DNA of 64,000 bases from Turnera subulata (GCA_028386065.3 JAKUCV010005742.1:1-64000); one strand, 5' to 3'. Shown: positions 10,201 through 22,330, counted from the stretch's first letter. The notes: generated by a model not told the origin, from the letters alone. Numbers and translations: made by a program.

Positions 10201-10820
10201 AAAATTAAAAAGTTTTTAAAAAATAAAAAAATCACAAAGTAAATTATTTTTTAGTTTAAAAATTTTTAAAAAATACAAATTTTCTGGACGTGTGGAGAAG
10301 AAAGGAGGGAAAAAAAGAAAAAAAACAAAAGTAGATTAAAAACTTTAAATTTTCAAATTTTTAAATTAAAAAATAATTTAACTTATCATTTTTAATTTTT
10401 TAAAATTTTAAAAATAATTTTTACTTTTTTATAATTTTTAAATTTTTTTATGATGAGGAGGAAGAAGGAGGAGGACAAGAAGAAGAAGAAAATAAAAAGA
10501 GAAAAGAAAAAAAATATGTGGAGATGGAAGATTTAAATTTTTAAATTTTTAAAATTAAAAAATAATTTGATTTATAATTTTTAAATTTTTTTAAAAAAAT
10601 TAGAAAATAATTTGTATTTTTTTATGATTTAAAAATTTTTTATGTTAGGAGGTAGAGTTATTTATTTATTGGAGATTTTTTAATAGGGTTTCGGGTTGGG
10701 TCGAATTTCGGGTGGGTAAACACATTTCTTCTAAGAATCGAATCGTGTCATCAATCCGTAGACGACAACATATCCATAATTTAATAAAATATTAGTGGAT
10801 CAAATTTGGGGTGTTCACAA
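10201..10820. repeat. AT-rich low-complexity DNA with an imperfect tandem duplication
   Basis: No gene. Long A and T runs dominate. Two blocks of about 120 bp (near 10341-10460 and 10528-10655) share the order aaattttt, aaattaaaaaataattt, ttttttatgatg or ttttttatgattt, then a GGAGG-containing segment, so they look like an old tandem duplication about 190 bp apart. The last 140 bp is unremarkable and ends with aaatttggggtgttcac directly before copia element 1. Confidence 0.5.
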
Positions 10821-11137
10821 ACATGTAATGATCCATGTGGTGTTCTTAAGTTAGATCGGTCCAGTCCACAAGTTCCCTAATTTGTACCCGTATGCAAGCC
10901 TCATTTCTCATATGACTCTCAAGATACGCTAGTGTTAATTTATTATTATAAGCCATCCATATTAATAACCGACTAGGGACTTTTAAGAATAAAAAATATT
11001 CAAGGGTTATAAATATATCCATGCAATCTATACAAATATAAACAAACACATTTATCAGAATAAAACCTTGGTCAAATATCATGACTCAAAAAGTAACATA
11101 ATCACCCAATGATTGGTTTTTAGGCTTTACACTAACA
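10821..11137 (-). repeat. truncated 3' LTR of copia element 1
   Basis: It matches the 28388-28705 end of the 5' LTR (aacatgtaatgatccatgtggtg onward in +) and ends at ACACTAACA next to the PPT. The outer ~1.05 kb of the LTR is missing. Confidence 0.85.
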
Positions 11138-11150
11138 ATTTTCCACTTGC
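11138..11150 (-). other. polypurine tract of copia element 1
   Basis: On the minus strand, GCAAGTGGAAAAT lies immediately before the LTR start TGTTAGTG. The same site in element 2 reads GCAAGTGGGAGAT. Confidence 0.65.
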
Positions 11151-11151
11151 A

Positions 11152-12479
11152 CTAAAGCCAATCATCCATGTATCTAGTACTAATGGTTCTAGTATGACCA
11201 TCATGCTTCTGTTGCGTGAGTGGCTTAGTCAACGGTTCTGCAACATTATTCGCAGAAGAATCTCTGACTATCCTCACATCGCCTCTGTCAACAATCTCTC
11301 TATTGAGATGATAGTGTCGGAGTTTATGTTTGGATCGTTGGTGATATCTGGGTTCTTGAGCTTGTGCGCTTGTTCTATTGTTGTCACAATATAGCTCAAT
11401 CAGACTAGAAATGCTCGGAACTACTCCAAGTTCAGTTACGAACTTCTTAATCCAAACAGCCTCTTTCGCTGCTTCAGAGGAAGCTATGTACTCAGCCTCA
11501 GTTGTAGAATCGGCTACTGTTTCTTTCTTTGAACTTTTCCAGCACACAACACCACCGCCAAGGCAAAGCATGTATCCTGACTGCGATCTAAAATCATCCC
11601 TGTCAGTTTGCAAGCTAGCATCTGTGTAACCCTTTACAACAAGCTCATCAACGCTTCCATAAACGAGGAATGCATCCTTATTCCTTCTCAATTACTTTAG
11701 GATGTTCTTTACTGCTGTCTAGTGACTCACCGGGATCAGCTTGATACCTACTTGTGACACTTAATGCATATGAGACTTCTGGTCGAGTACACAGCATAGC
11801 ATACATGATAGATCATATTACAGATGCATATGGGATCTTACTCATACGTTCTCTCTCCCTAGATGTACTAGGACAATGATTTTTTGAGAGAGTTATACCA
11901 TGTGAAATGGGCAAAAATCCTTTCTTGAAATCTTGCATACTAAACCTTTTAAGTACTTTGTCAATGTATGTACTTTGACTTAGGCCAAGAAGCCTTTTAG
12001 ATCTATCCCTATAGATCTTTATACCTAACACATAGGCAGCTTTACCTAAGTCCTTCATTGAGAAATTTTTCCCTAACCAAGTCTTTACGAACTTTAGTGA
12101 TGGAACATCATTCCCAATGAACAGAATGTCATCCACATATAATAGCAAGAAAATAATAGTGCTCCCACTAACCTTCTTGTAAACACATGGCTCGTCTTCA
12201 TTCTTGATGAAACCAAACTGTTTGATTACTTTATCAAAACGAAGATTCCAACTCCGAGAAGCTTGCTTCAATCCATAAATGGATCTCTGCAATTTGCATA
12301 CTTTGCCAGCATTTTCTGGAGTGACAAAACCTTAAGGTTAGTGTCATATACACATCCTCTAAGTGATTTCCATTAAGGAAAGCAATTTTGACATCCATCT
12401 GCCAGATTTCATAGTCATGGTATGCAGTTATGGCCAAAAGGATATCCAAGAAAAATGCACTTATTAGATTTAGGGCCAA
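11152..12479 (-). pseudogene. pol: copia element 1 reverse transcriptase and RNase H
   Basis: The RT part keeps QMDVKIAFLNG (fingers), YGLKQASRSWNLRFD and an intact catalytic YVDDILFIGND (11813-12292 ORF). The RNase H part (11691-11152) has GYTDASLQTD, TTEAEYIASSEAAKE and LYCDNN, so the D-E-D acidic residues are present. A frameshift lies near 12330, a TGA replaces a Gly codon at about 11813, and the frame is lost again near 11700. Upstream (minus sense), about 650 bp corresponding to 21996-22650 of element 2 is deleted, fusing the integrase tail to RT. It would copy element RNA in the particle if intact; this copy cannot. Confidence 0.9.
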
Positions 12480-12495
12480 GTTTGTTTGATGCTTC

Positions 12496-13185
12496 TCATC
12501 TCACGTAAGCCTCACAACCCCAAATCTTCATGAAAGACAAACTAGGATGTTTCCCAGTCCACATCTCATGTGGTGTCTTTTCAACCGATTTAGATGCAAC
12601 ATGGTTAAGTGCAAAAGCAGCTGTCATTAAAGCATGCCCCCAAAAGGAAGGTGGAAGGTCACCTTGACTCATCATGGAACGAACCATGTCTAACAAAGAT
12701 TGATTTTTCCTTTCAGATACACCGTTCCATTGAGGTGTGCTAGGTAGGGTAAGTTGTGATATTATACCACATTCCTTCAGACGATCAAGAAATTCTCGAT
12801 CTAAGTATTTGCCTCCTCGATCGGATCGAAGCATTTTAATACTCTTGCCGAGTTGAATCTGTATTTCATTCTTGAATTCTTTCAACCTTTCAAAGTATTC
12901 TGACTTGTGCTTTATAAGATATACATAGCCATATCTACTATAGTCATCAGTAAACGTACTGAAGTATTGGAATCCACCTCTAGCCTATGTAGACATAGGC
13001 CCACATACATCAGAATGCATAAGTCCTAATAAGTCTAAAGCCCTTTCACCTTTACCTGTAAAAGGAGTCTTTGTCATCTTGCCTAATAAACATGGCTTGC
13101 ATGTCTCATAAGATTCAAAATCAAATGAGTCTAAGAATCCATCCTTATGGGGTTTAGATGTACGAGTCTCATTTATATGACCCAA
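12496..13185 (-). pseudogene. pol: copia element 1 integrase
   Basis: The zinc domain is seen as HCHLGHINETR and CKPCLLGKM (HHCC). The catalytic core has LMHSDVCGPMST (first Asp), LRSDRGGKY (second Asp) and NGVSERKN, where the catalytic Glu is retained, unlike elements 2 and 3. TAG at 12985-12987 replaces a Gln codon between zinc and core domains, and a TGA follows AYVR at 12496, close to the internal deletion. Integrase joins element cDNA to the target; this copy is inactive. Confidence 0.88.
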
Positions 13186-13194
13186 GTGACAATG

Positions 13195-14513
13195 TCAGAG
13201 ATAGGTCACATTAGAATCACTCAATTTGACCCTTTTGGTGTTAATAATATAGATTGGGTTTTCAGGATCTAGAATAAACAAAACATTGCTCAAATGTGCA
13301 TCACCATAATAAACATCATTCAAATAAAAAGAACAACAGTTATTCTTTATTATAAATGAAAAACCCTTCTTGTCCAAACAAGAAATAGAAATCAAATTCC
13401 TACTTATAGTTGGCACATAATAACAATTATCCAATTCCAAAATCAAACCACTAGGTAAAGATAAACGATAAGTCCCTACGGCTAATGCAACAACTCTTGC
13501 TCCATTCCCCACACGCAGGTCCACTTCACCTCTTGCAAACCTTCTACTCTTTGTCAGATCCTGCACATTCACACAAATGTGAGATCCACATCCAGTATCT
13601 AATACCCATGATGTAGAGATAGAAATATTGGCTTCTATAAAAAAAATGCCTGAAGTAGCAGTCTTACTTCCCTCCTGCTTCTTCACCTCCTCAAGGTAAA
13701 TGGGGCAGTTACGCTTCCAATGACCAGGTTTCTTGTAGTGGAAGCACTGTCCTTCCTTAGCAATACCACCGTTAGGATTCAATGCATGTGCATCACAAGA
13801 AGATGAAGAACACGAACCAGACTTTCTGGTAAAGTTCTTCTTCTTGTTGAACTTAGCATTTCCCTTCCCTTTGCCACATTGAACCATCAAGATGTTATTG
13901 CCTTTGTTGGCCTTCATCTGCTGCTCAGCAGTTTCTAACATGTTAAGCAGCTCTTTCATTGTATTGTCGAGATGATTCATGTTAAAGTTCATGACAAATT
14001 GACTATAACTGTCCGGCAACGATTGCAGGACAAGGTCAACAGCCATCTCCCTCTACAAAGGAAAACCCAGATCCTCAAGGCTCTCGATATATGCCATCAT
14101 CTTGAGCACATGAGGCCGAACAGGTGACGACTTAGCCATCTTGTATTGGAATAATGCCTTTGAGGTCTCATACCTCCCATGCCTAGTTTGCCCCTCAAAG
14201 AGCATCTTAAGGTGTTCGATCATATTCAAAGCGTCCAGCTTATCATGTTGCTTCTGAAGCTCAGATTCCATGTTGATCAACATGAGGCAAGCTACATCCA
14301 ATGCATCATCCATATGCTTCTTATAGGCATTTTTCTCCGCTCGGGGAGCATTGGCAGCTGGTTCATCAGGAACAGGCCCTTCAAGGACATACAGCTTCTT
14401 TTCCTGCTTGAGGACAATCCTCAAATTTCGATGCCACTAAGGAAATTGTCTGCATTTAGCTTTTCCTTCTCAAGGGCTGATCGCAGTGATGCAGTGCTTG
14501 TGCTTTGTGCCAT
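13195..14513 (-). pseudogene. gag: copia element 1 Gag and aspartic protease
   Basis: The start is the ATG at 14513 (MAQSTSTASLRS), shared with elements 2 and 3. A one-base deletion near 14440 shifts the frame after the first 25 or so codons; gag continues in 14424-14053. TAG at 14053 interrupts GFPL, and 14046-13195 continues with capsid text, zinc knuckle and protease. The knuckle reads CFHYKKPGHWKRNC, with the second Cys changed to Tyr. The protease has WVLDTGCGSHI. It ends at a TGA in place of Trp before the integrase zinc domain. Confidence 0.88.
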
Positions 14514-15786
14514 GATAACTCTACAACAGTTAAATCACACATAATAAGAGTCATGCATATATAAAATCATTTAACAAGGAATTTCATTAAATGATACTTC
14601 CACTATTTTTAAACAAAATAATAACCCTCATGTATTATTTCGAAATACTTAACCATAAGCATTCCAGTGGGCCAAGATCCATATTTTGCAATAATATAAG
14701 TTAGCTTTGGCTAATCACTTATAATACAGCTATTTAGGTAGACAACCTCTTGTCAATTACATCTCATGTAACTCTTGGATAGTTGAGTGAACAACTCTTG
14801 CTCTAGTCGATCTTATAGACTTATCTCAACTCCTTGCCTCTAAATTAGCATAAAAAAAAAAAAACTCCTTGCCTCTAAATCCCCAATCCTATTAGGATGA
14901 CTTAGTTAAGTCCAACCTATGACTAGCAGTATGCATATTCAATTATCCCATCACACCTTACTAAGATAAACATTGGCACTTTGCTTTGACAAACCTACCA
15001 AGTGTTGATCTAAGTCTAGATGAGTACTAATCAATGGAAGGCAACACATAAGAACTTAATATGATGTTGAGGGATTTTTATTTTTATCCATATAAAAACA
15101 ATTTGTTCATACTGCATATGCATGTAACTAGCACATTATATATCATATATACAATAGATATGCATCACACGTAATCAAAAACAATGTTATGTGACATGGT
15201 TATAAATTATACAAACAATCTCAAGCCTTAAAATGTTGTATAACCATAACCATGCATTATGCTTCACAACAACTTGTAACATATAAGACAACAATTTAAT
15301 TCATGATTACATGTAAATTATTTTAACATCCTTTGCAGTATAAGGTGCTATGCAGAGTTAGCACAGTAGTCCCGCGAACCGGTTAGCGGGCGGGGTTAAG
15401 GGGAAAAGCTCCTGCGGGGTGTGGGGCGGAGTCCCGACGAAAAAAATAGAAGACAATCATTCTATACGAAATCGACATTTGATTTCCACCTCTGTTTGGT
15501 ATCATATACCAATCGATCTCCCGCTGTCGAAGTCATTCGACTCACTGCCGAAACTACACTCTGATTGATATCACATCAATATATCGCATATATATAGATT
15601 AATCGACTAAATTGACTCACAATAAAACATCTAACTACAACAAAATACTGCAGGCAGAAAACTAATCGACCCAATTAAATACAATCATATGTTATTATTA
15701 GGTCACACAACCAATTGAATCATACTATATCACATACAGCAGATTATGTAAATAAACAATCAAATTCGGTTTAGGGTTTCACAAGA
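14514..15786 (-). other. leader of copia element 1 (between PBS and gag)
   Basis: No gene. This 1.27 kb corresponds to the leaders of elements 2 and 3 but lacks their AACATCGATGTT array; in its place around 15350-15430 is a GC-rich patch. It contains a short poly(A) insertion with an 18 bp duplication at 14828-14880. Confidence 0.7.
14828..14880 (+). mobile_element. poly(A)-only insertion with 18 bp target duplication
   Basis: AACTCCTTGCCTCTAAAT occurs at 14828-14845 and again at 14863-14880, separated by 17 bases: TAGCAT followed by eleven A. The equivalent leaders of elements 2 (near 24978) and 3 (near 41122) have the word once and no A run. This is the structure of target-primed reverse transcription truncated almost to the tail. 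Repair slippage is the alternative. Confidence 0.6.
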
Positions 15787-15799
15787 GGCTCCGCTACAA
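15787..15799 (-). other. primer binding site of copia element 1
   Basis: The minus-strand text TTGTAGCGGAGCC is next to the LTR end. It aligns with TGGTAGCGGAGCC of element 2 and with the Met-tRNA type TGGTATCAGAGCC common in plant copia elements. Confidence 0.7.
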
Positions 15800-15800
15800 C

Positions 15801-16148
15801 TGTTAGGTTCCGGGTACACAAATAGGAAGTTAACACGCAGCAGAATCAATTCCAAAACCATCATAGGGTCCATATGAAACGGGATAAATCGATTAGATGT
15901 GATTTAGTACTTGTTTTGGTCGAGATCTTTCATTCAGCTGTTGAGCCGAATTAGTTTTAAACCTGACAAAAATCCAATTTCACTGAGGTATCCACACGAA
16001 CTGTCGATCACCAGGAACCGTCTCACGATCTCTGGTTCGAGCCCTCTCAATCACTCGTCTCACAATGCTAGCTGTTTCTAAGAACGAAAGAACAACAAGG
16101 GTTTTCTATCTTTGTCAACATAAAAGATTATCAACTAACAGACAATAT
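15801..16148 (-). repeat. 5' LTR of copia element 1, inner part
   Basis: It begins TGTTAGGTTCCGGGTAC beside the PBS and is interrupted at 16149 by copia element 2; the LTR resumes at 27683. Removing element 2 and one AATAT restores a continuous LTR of about 1.37 kb. Confidence 0.8.
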
Positions 16149-17633
16149 TGTAAGTAACCAGGTATGCAAACAAATAGACAATATGCGCAGCGGAAAACCC
16201 GGAACTAATGGAGGATCCATGTGAAACGGGATAAACCGAATAACAAGATTTTCGTACCTGGTTTGGTTGAGTTCTTTCACTCAGCTGATGATCCGAATAA
16301 GCAAGAACCGGACAAAATCCGACTCCTCTACGGTATCCACACGAATTGTCGATGACCGCTAGCAACCGTCACACGATCACCAACCCGAGCACTCTCGAAC
16401 CGTAGTGCTAGCTGCTGAAGTTCCGAGAGAGAGAGAGCCTAGTGTTTGATGTGTTTTCTCTAAAAATGAAGTATGTGTGCTTAGTCTGAAATTGAATGTG
16501 CATAATCTGATTATACACTCAATCACAACAAGCATAGTTTAATGAGTCATTGGCCAACATAATTATGCACTAATCTTATCATATAATAAAGTGCATGATT
16601 ATGTTTCCACTAACTATATTTTAATCAATAAGCATAATGATGTTTCCACCATCCACACTTTACACATCTTTTGGACAATAACCTGGTTCAATAATTCTGG
16701 TAATTAGTGAACCAAATCAACCCAAACGACCCGGTTCAACCATGGTTCAACCATAGTTTAACCACTAGCTAGAATCAACAGTTCTAAGTGTGTGACCCTG
16801 TAGGCACTAATCGCGTAGGCAATAATTATAAACTCTCATTTATAATTATAAACAATGAGCGGTATCTAGCAATACATCATTGCTACCCAAGTGACCAGAT
16901 CATTACTGATTCATTATGCCTCGAAAACTGTCATTATCCTTTCGTCCCAATATATCAAGAACAAACACGAGACATGGAATGTGTCATTCTCGTACATGTT
17001 TAATCTAAGGTTTCTTGATCCCCGAGTTAACTGTGTAAAACGGATACAAATGATATCCCCATATCACTTAATCCGAGCATGGCCATGCATTTACAGTTCA
17101 ACTATATCAAGGGGCCCAACTGATAAGATACCCGTTATATGGGTTGGACGAATCCCATCTTGATCATACAAAACCCACTACACATTATATCATATACCCA
17201 GTGATTACTCTTAGGTCTACTCATTTACGAATGACCAAGAGTAATATCAAAGTATACGACTCACATGTTAGGAACCTTGATGGTCTCAGGTCTAAGGACA
17301 ATACATATAAGAACCACTAATGACAATATATAACAGTCCATGTAGTGTTCTTATGTCGGGTCGGTCCAGTCCACAAGTTCTCTAACTTGTACCCGTATGT
17401 AGAATTCATATCTCATATAATTTTCAACATACGCTAGTCTTAATTTATTATTACAACCTATCCATAATAATAATCGACTAGGGACAATTCAAGAATATAA
17501 AATGTTCTTAGGTTATAAATATGTGCAAGTATTTGTCATAGATAAACATATTTATTGGAATAAAACCTGAATAAAAAATACATGACTTAAAATATAATCA
17601 TCAAATGATTGGCTTTTGGGCATTACACTAACA
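16149..17633 (-). repeat. 3' LTR of copia element 2
   Basis: In + it starts TGTAAGTAACCAGG and ends GGGCATTACACTAACA. It matches 26192-27677 and 42303-43848. A 90-codon + strand ORF at 16891-17163 recurs in all three LTRs but is antisense to the element and has no domain. Confidence 0.9.
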
Positions 17634-17646
17634 ATCTCCCACTTGC
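17634..17646 (-). other. polypurine tract of copia element 2
   Basis: The minus-strand text GCAAGTGGGAGAT lies directly before the 3' LTR start TGTTAGTGTAA. Confidence 0.75.
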
Positions 17647-17647
17647 A

Positions 17648-18263
17648 CTAAAGCAAATCATCAATGTTTCTAATACCAATGGTTCTAGCATGACCATTAT
17701 GCTTCAGCTGTATGAGCGGCTTAGTTAAAGGATCTGCTACATTGCTCTCATAAGGAACTTTGCACAGCCTCACATCGCCTCTGTCAATAATCTCTCTAAT
17801 AAGATGGTAGCTTCGGAGTATATGTTTGGATCTTTGTTGGTATCTAGGTTCAAGAGCCTGTGCGATTGTTCCATTGTTGTCACAAAAGAGTTCAATCAGA
17901 CTGTGAATGCTCGGAACCACCCCAAGTTCAGTTATGAACTTTTTAATCCAAACAGCCTCTTTCGCTGCATCAGAGGCAGCTATGTATTCAGCCTCAGTGG
18001 TAGAATCGGCTACTGTCTCTTGCTTTGAACTCTTCCAGCATACAGTACCACCTCCAAGACAAAACACATATCCTGAATGCTATCTAAAGTCATCCCTGTT
18101 AGTTTGGAAGCTAGCATCTGTGTAACCCATTACAACAAGCTCATCAACGCTTTCGTATACGAGGAATGCATCCTTAGTCCTTCTCAAGTACTTAAGGATG
18201 TTCTTAACCACTGTCCAGTGACCTACACCGGGATCAGATTGATATCTTCTTGTGACACTTAAT
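17648..18263 (-). pseudogene. pol: copia element 2 RNase H
   Basis: The frame contains GYTDASFQTN, TTEAEYIAASDAAKE and LFCDNN (acidic residues retained) and ends in a tail like VADPLTKPL. A stop at about 18068-18082 interrupts the region before SGYVFCLGGG. RNase H removes the RNA strand during cDNA synthesis. The upstream RT part is separated by the inserted solo LTR. Confidence 0.88.
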
Positions 18264-19017
18264 GCATATGAAACACCCGTGTCCCAATTTTACAAATAAA
18301 ATACTAAACCTCAAGGAAATTACCAAAATGCCCTTGAAACCCCGGGACACGAAATCCAGTATCAAAAATATCCAATATTCTTATTAAAAACGAGATGTCA
18401 TAAAGAACAAAATAATCCAGCTCAACAAGTCACAAACCACCCGGCATCCTGCCGAAACATCATCAATACATAAACCCGGCAACCCGCCGATAATGTAAAC
18501 CAAAATCAATAGACATCTCAATAAAAATCCAAAGCAGCGGAAGAAACAAACGGAGTAAAGATAAGTGAATCAAAATAAGTGAATCAAAACAACATGCATG
18601 CCGACTCTATGGATCCAACTGGGAGATCAAGCACAGCTACCTGCTGAGATAACCACGTCCGTACTCTGGAAGGATGGAAAGTGACTGCACGCTATCTAAA
18701 GTCTGAAAAACAACGTTGGCGATTATGTGAGTCGCCTACTCAGTGAACAATATATATCTAATTATGAAGGTGTGCAGATCAAGTCCGAAAGGAAAGAAGA
18801 GCAACAGACTAGCATGCAAACATCCAACAATCAGTACTAACATGCCAACACAATCAAGCATACAGTTTATTGTTCTCCATCTGTTGTGTGTTAAGTTTTC
18901 TTATTATGATTTATTATTCAGGGCCCCTACTGTGTGCGTCGAGCTCGGTCCCGTCTCATGAGACAACCAGGCATAAGCCCAAATAAAACCAAGGCACGAA
19001 GCCCAACATAACCATAG

Positions 19018-19050
19018 AGAGAGAGAGAGAGAGACAGAGAGAAAGAGGGA
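19018..19050. repeat. GA microsatellite
   Basis: A run of GA dinucleotides (about ten, then interrupted by C and A) lies inside the solo LTR. Confidence 0.8.
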
Positions 19051-20769
19051 GGTAGAAACCGGTCATCACAGACCCATATGCAAATCCGCATACCACATGC
19101 TAACCCGCATGCAAACCCGAGGGGTATCACTTCCCGCTCGAAACAACCGGTCATCAGCACACAGTAGCCTAACTTCTACTGTCCATTATCTTTATTCACA
19201 GATTATGAGTTTATGTGTGCCATTAGTTGTGATTTAACAGGGTAGTGCGATAAAAACATCTCAATCAGATAACTGGGTCTCCGACCCACAACACATCACA
19301 CAAGCACCCAAAATCACATCACATGTTATAAACCATAACAATCCGAATATCCAGCTCTTAAGCAAAACAGTACACTTAGGCACACAATACGGATCACAGC
19401 ATGTTAGCAAACAAGCATGCAACTCTAACAAGCCAATCTAACGAGCTCATGCATACAAACATAAAAAGACATATAAAGTCACCTCAACGACGATTGTTCT
19501 GTGGAGCCTTTCCCAAAACAGATCCTCCAGCTCCCGAGGTATTACCCGTGCCTGAATACCGGCACACACAACAAATTACAAACACAAACAATAAAGACGT
19601 GCATGCATGCAACTATAATGCTCAACTGAGTTAAACCCGTCCCAAGTTAGTCGACTATGTAATTCCCGGGTCTAAACCCGACTTAATGTTCTCTTCACCA
19701 AAGCTCCGAGTAACGGGACCTAAGGTTCAACGGCTTAAGCCCAACTAAGTCCAAAAGTAATTCCCGGGCCTATGGCCCACTCACTATGTCCTTAACCAAT
19801 TTCCGGCCTAAAACCCATTCTAAGCCCAAGTTAAATTTCCGGGCCTAAAGCCCACTTCCATAAGTCTATAGTTAACCAATTATAGGTTTGGGCTCAAAGC
19901 CCGTTACTTAAGTCCAATGGTCAATCCGAGTCCAAGTCCTTCCCGGCCTAAGGTTCTACCCGTGTCGGTAATTACCGGCCTAAGGTTCTACCCGTCTCGG
20001 TTTCCACTAATCATAATTAAATACACAACCCAATTCCGATTATAAGTACATGCCGGATTTAGATTTAAAATACACCATTTATACCGTTAAATGCCGGAAT
20101 CAAGACCCGAGCCTTCGCCGGAAAAATTCCCGAGCCTCACCGGAAAATTCCCGCCTTCGCCGGATTCCGGTGACCTTGCCGGAATTCACCCAAATCTGCC
20201 AGAAACGAACCCAACACCCACAACATTCAATCCAACAACACAATACCAACAGTGCATCATATCGACAACATAAGAATCGGAAAAGTAATTCCTTACCCGG
20301 AATCTCACGGATCTGCCAAGAACCGTCCACTGCCCGAACCCAAGCCTTGAACCGCCTCTGCCCGGAGAAGCCCACACACACCCGAGCACCTCACTGCCAG
20401 GCACGCTCCCGCAGCCACGCACCACCAGAAACAACACCGGCAGTGAACCACAACACACACACAAACCACGCGCACAAAGGCAACCACCAACAACAACAAC
20501 CTACAAACCCCCGTCAAACCAAACCGGAGCAACAACAACAACCCCATTAAAACCCAAACAACACGAACAGAACACGCCGGCCGAGAAAACCATCGAAGGA
20601 AGGAAGAAAAAGAAACCAACGAAGAAGAAGAAAAACGAAATAAAACTGAGAGGGAAGAGGAGACCGGAGCTTACCTCGTCGGCGACGCAGCCGATGGCGA
20701 GAGAAAGCCACACGGGATCCTCACGTTCCGTCTCCGGTCAGCCGGCCTCGGCCCTTGCGACTCAGTCGA

Positions 20770-20990
20770 CGGCAGCGGCGCACGAAGAAGGAAGGAAGAG
20801 GGTTGGTGGCGGAAAGGGATAAGAGAGGGAAGAGGAAGAGAAAACGAGAGGGAGGAAGAAGTGAAGAGAAGGGAGAGAGAAAAGAAAGAAGAAGGAAGGT
20901 AGGAGGGAGGCGGCGGGAGAGAAGTGAGGAAGAAGAGAAGAAGAGAAGAGAAAAGAAGAAAAAGAAAAGGGAAGGGAAAAGGAGGCCGGC
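20770..20990. repeat. purine-rich tract in the solo LTR
   Basis: About 220 bases of the + strand are almost entirely A and G (gaagaaggaaggaagaggg style), with few pyrimidines. On the minus strand this is a pyrimidine stretch near the likely transcription start of the LTR. Such tracts can form triplex DNA and often sit in plant core promoters and 5' UTRs. Confidence 0.75.
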
Positions 20991-21330
20991 TAGGGTTTTT
21001 TTTGACCCACCAAGCCCAAAACGACGTCGTGTCGTTTAGCTTGGTGCGGTCAACCCGCCCCGTTGACCTTCTATTTTTTTTTTTTTTAAACAGTCCCAAA
21101 ACGACGTAGTTTCATAGTACCCCCCATTAATCTTCGCGTTTCACCCCGTTCTCGGATCCGTTTCTCACGGGACCCGAACCATGGACAATACCAATTTAAA
21201 ATTGACATTTTCAAGACATAATAATTTATTTCTTCGACTAAAACCTCGAAAATACCCCAAGGGTAAAATTGGAATAAAATTTCGAAAATTCCGAAAAAAC
21301 AAATTTTGAAAATTCGGGCGTTACAGCATA

Positions 21331-22330
21331 TGCGACATCCGGTCTAGTACATAGCGTGGCATACAAGATAGATCCTATTGCTGATGCATAAGGGATCTTA
21401 CTCATTCGCTCTCTCTCCTTAGATGTACTAGGACATTGATTCTTTGAGAGAGTTATGCCATGTGACATGGGCAAGAAACCTTTCTTGGAATCTTGCATGC
21501 TAAACCTTTTAAGCACCTTGTCAATATATGTACTTTGACTTAGGCCAAGAAGCCTTTTGGATCTATCTCTATAGATCTTTATACCTAGCACGTAGGCAGC
21601 TTCGCCTAAGTCGTTCATTGAAAAATTCTTTCCTAACAAAGTCTTTACAGACTGTAGTGTTGGAATATCATTCCCAATGAGTAGAATGTCGTCAAATACA
21701 ATAGTAAGAAAACAATAGTGCTCCCACTAACCTTCTTGTAAACACATGGCTCATCTTCATTTTTAATGAAATCAAACTGTTTGATTACTTCATCAAAAGG
21801 AAGATTCCAACTTCTAGAAGCTTGCTTTAATTCATAAATAGATCTTTGCAATTTGCATACCTTATTACCATTCTCTAGAGTGACAAAACCTTCAGGTTGT
21901 GTCATGTACACATCCTCTAAAAGATTTCCACTAAGGAAAGCGGTTTAGACATCCATCTGTCATACTTCATAATCATGGTATGCAGCTATAGCCAATAGAA
22001 TCCGGATGGATTTAACCATGGCAACTGGCGAAAAATTTTCATCATAGTCAATACCATGAACTTGTTTGAAACCTTTCGCAACCAATCGCCCTTTAAAAGT
22101 AATCACATTACCATCCATGTCGGTCTTTTTCTTAAAGACCTATTTGCACCCAATGGGTTTTACCCCTTCAGGTGGATCAACCAAGGTCCAAACCTTGTTT
22201 TCATACATGGATTCCATCTCTGAATTCATGGCCTCTAGCCACTTCTTAGAGTCTGAACCCGTAATAGCCTACTGATAGGAAGAGGGCTCATCTTCATCCA
22301 TGAGCATCACGTCTCCGGTATGAATCAAAA
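21331..22330 (-). pseudogene. pol: copia element 2 reverse transcriptase
   Basis: The region runs from MDGNVITFKG- and NKVCKLQRSIYELKQAS-like text (22275-21645) to FSMNDLGEAAYVLGIKIYRD and YASAIGSILYATLCTRPDV (21639-21331). The catalytic YVDD is destroyed: the frame reads LLLYLTTFYS at about 21690 because of a small deletion. The domain is then cut at 21326 by the solo LTR. Other frameshifts lie near 21950 and 22260. Confidence 0.88.

Larger units (their letters stand above)
18269..21325 (-). mobile_element. 3.06 kb solo LTR, Ty3/gypsy Del/Tekay-like, TSD GCATA
   Basis: The left end is TGAAACACCCG and the right end CGGGCGTTACA, inverted repeats of each other with TG/CA ends. GCATA at 18264-18268 is repeated at 21326-21330, and element 1 shows the uninterrupted target. 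There is no gag-pol, PBS or second LTR inside, so it is a solo LTR. The minus orientation is inferred from the common TGTAACGCCCG start. It holds a purine tract, a motif ACGACGTCGT near 21020, and GGTAAG after a coding-like stretch near 20675. The long LTR and start suggest Del/Tekay chromoviruses; this is an inference. Confidence 0.8.

Noticed and set aside
16891..17163. A conserved 90-codon ORF also found at 26935-27207 and 43107-43379
   Set aside because: All three lie at the same place in homologous copia LTRs, antisense to the element, with no domain. Their conservation is explained by LTR homology.
20100..20381. The exon-like stretch with GGTAAG near 20675 as a host gene 5' exon
   Set aside because: It lies within a TSD-flanked 3 kb LTR and has no downstream exon. 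It is more simply part of the LTR leader.
20050..20619. Long ORFs on both strands, possibly a gene
   Set aside because: The region is GC-rich LTR sequence with overlapping open frames on both strands, low-complexity Pro/Gln or Val/Gly peptides and no domain.
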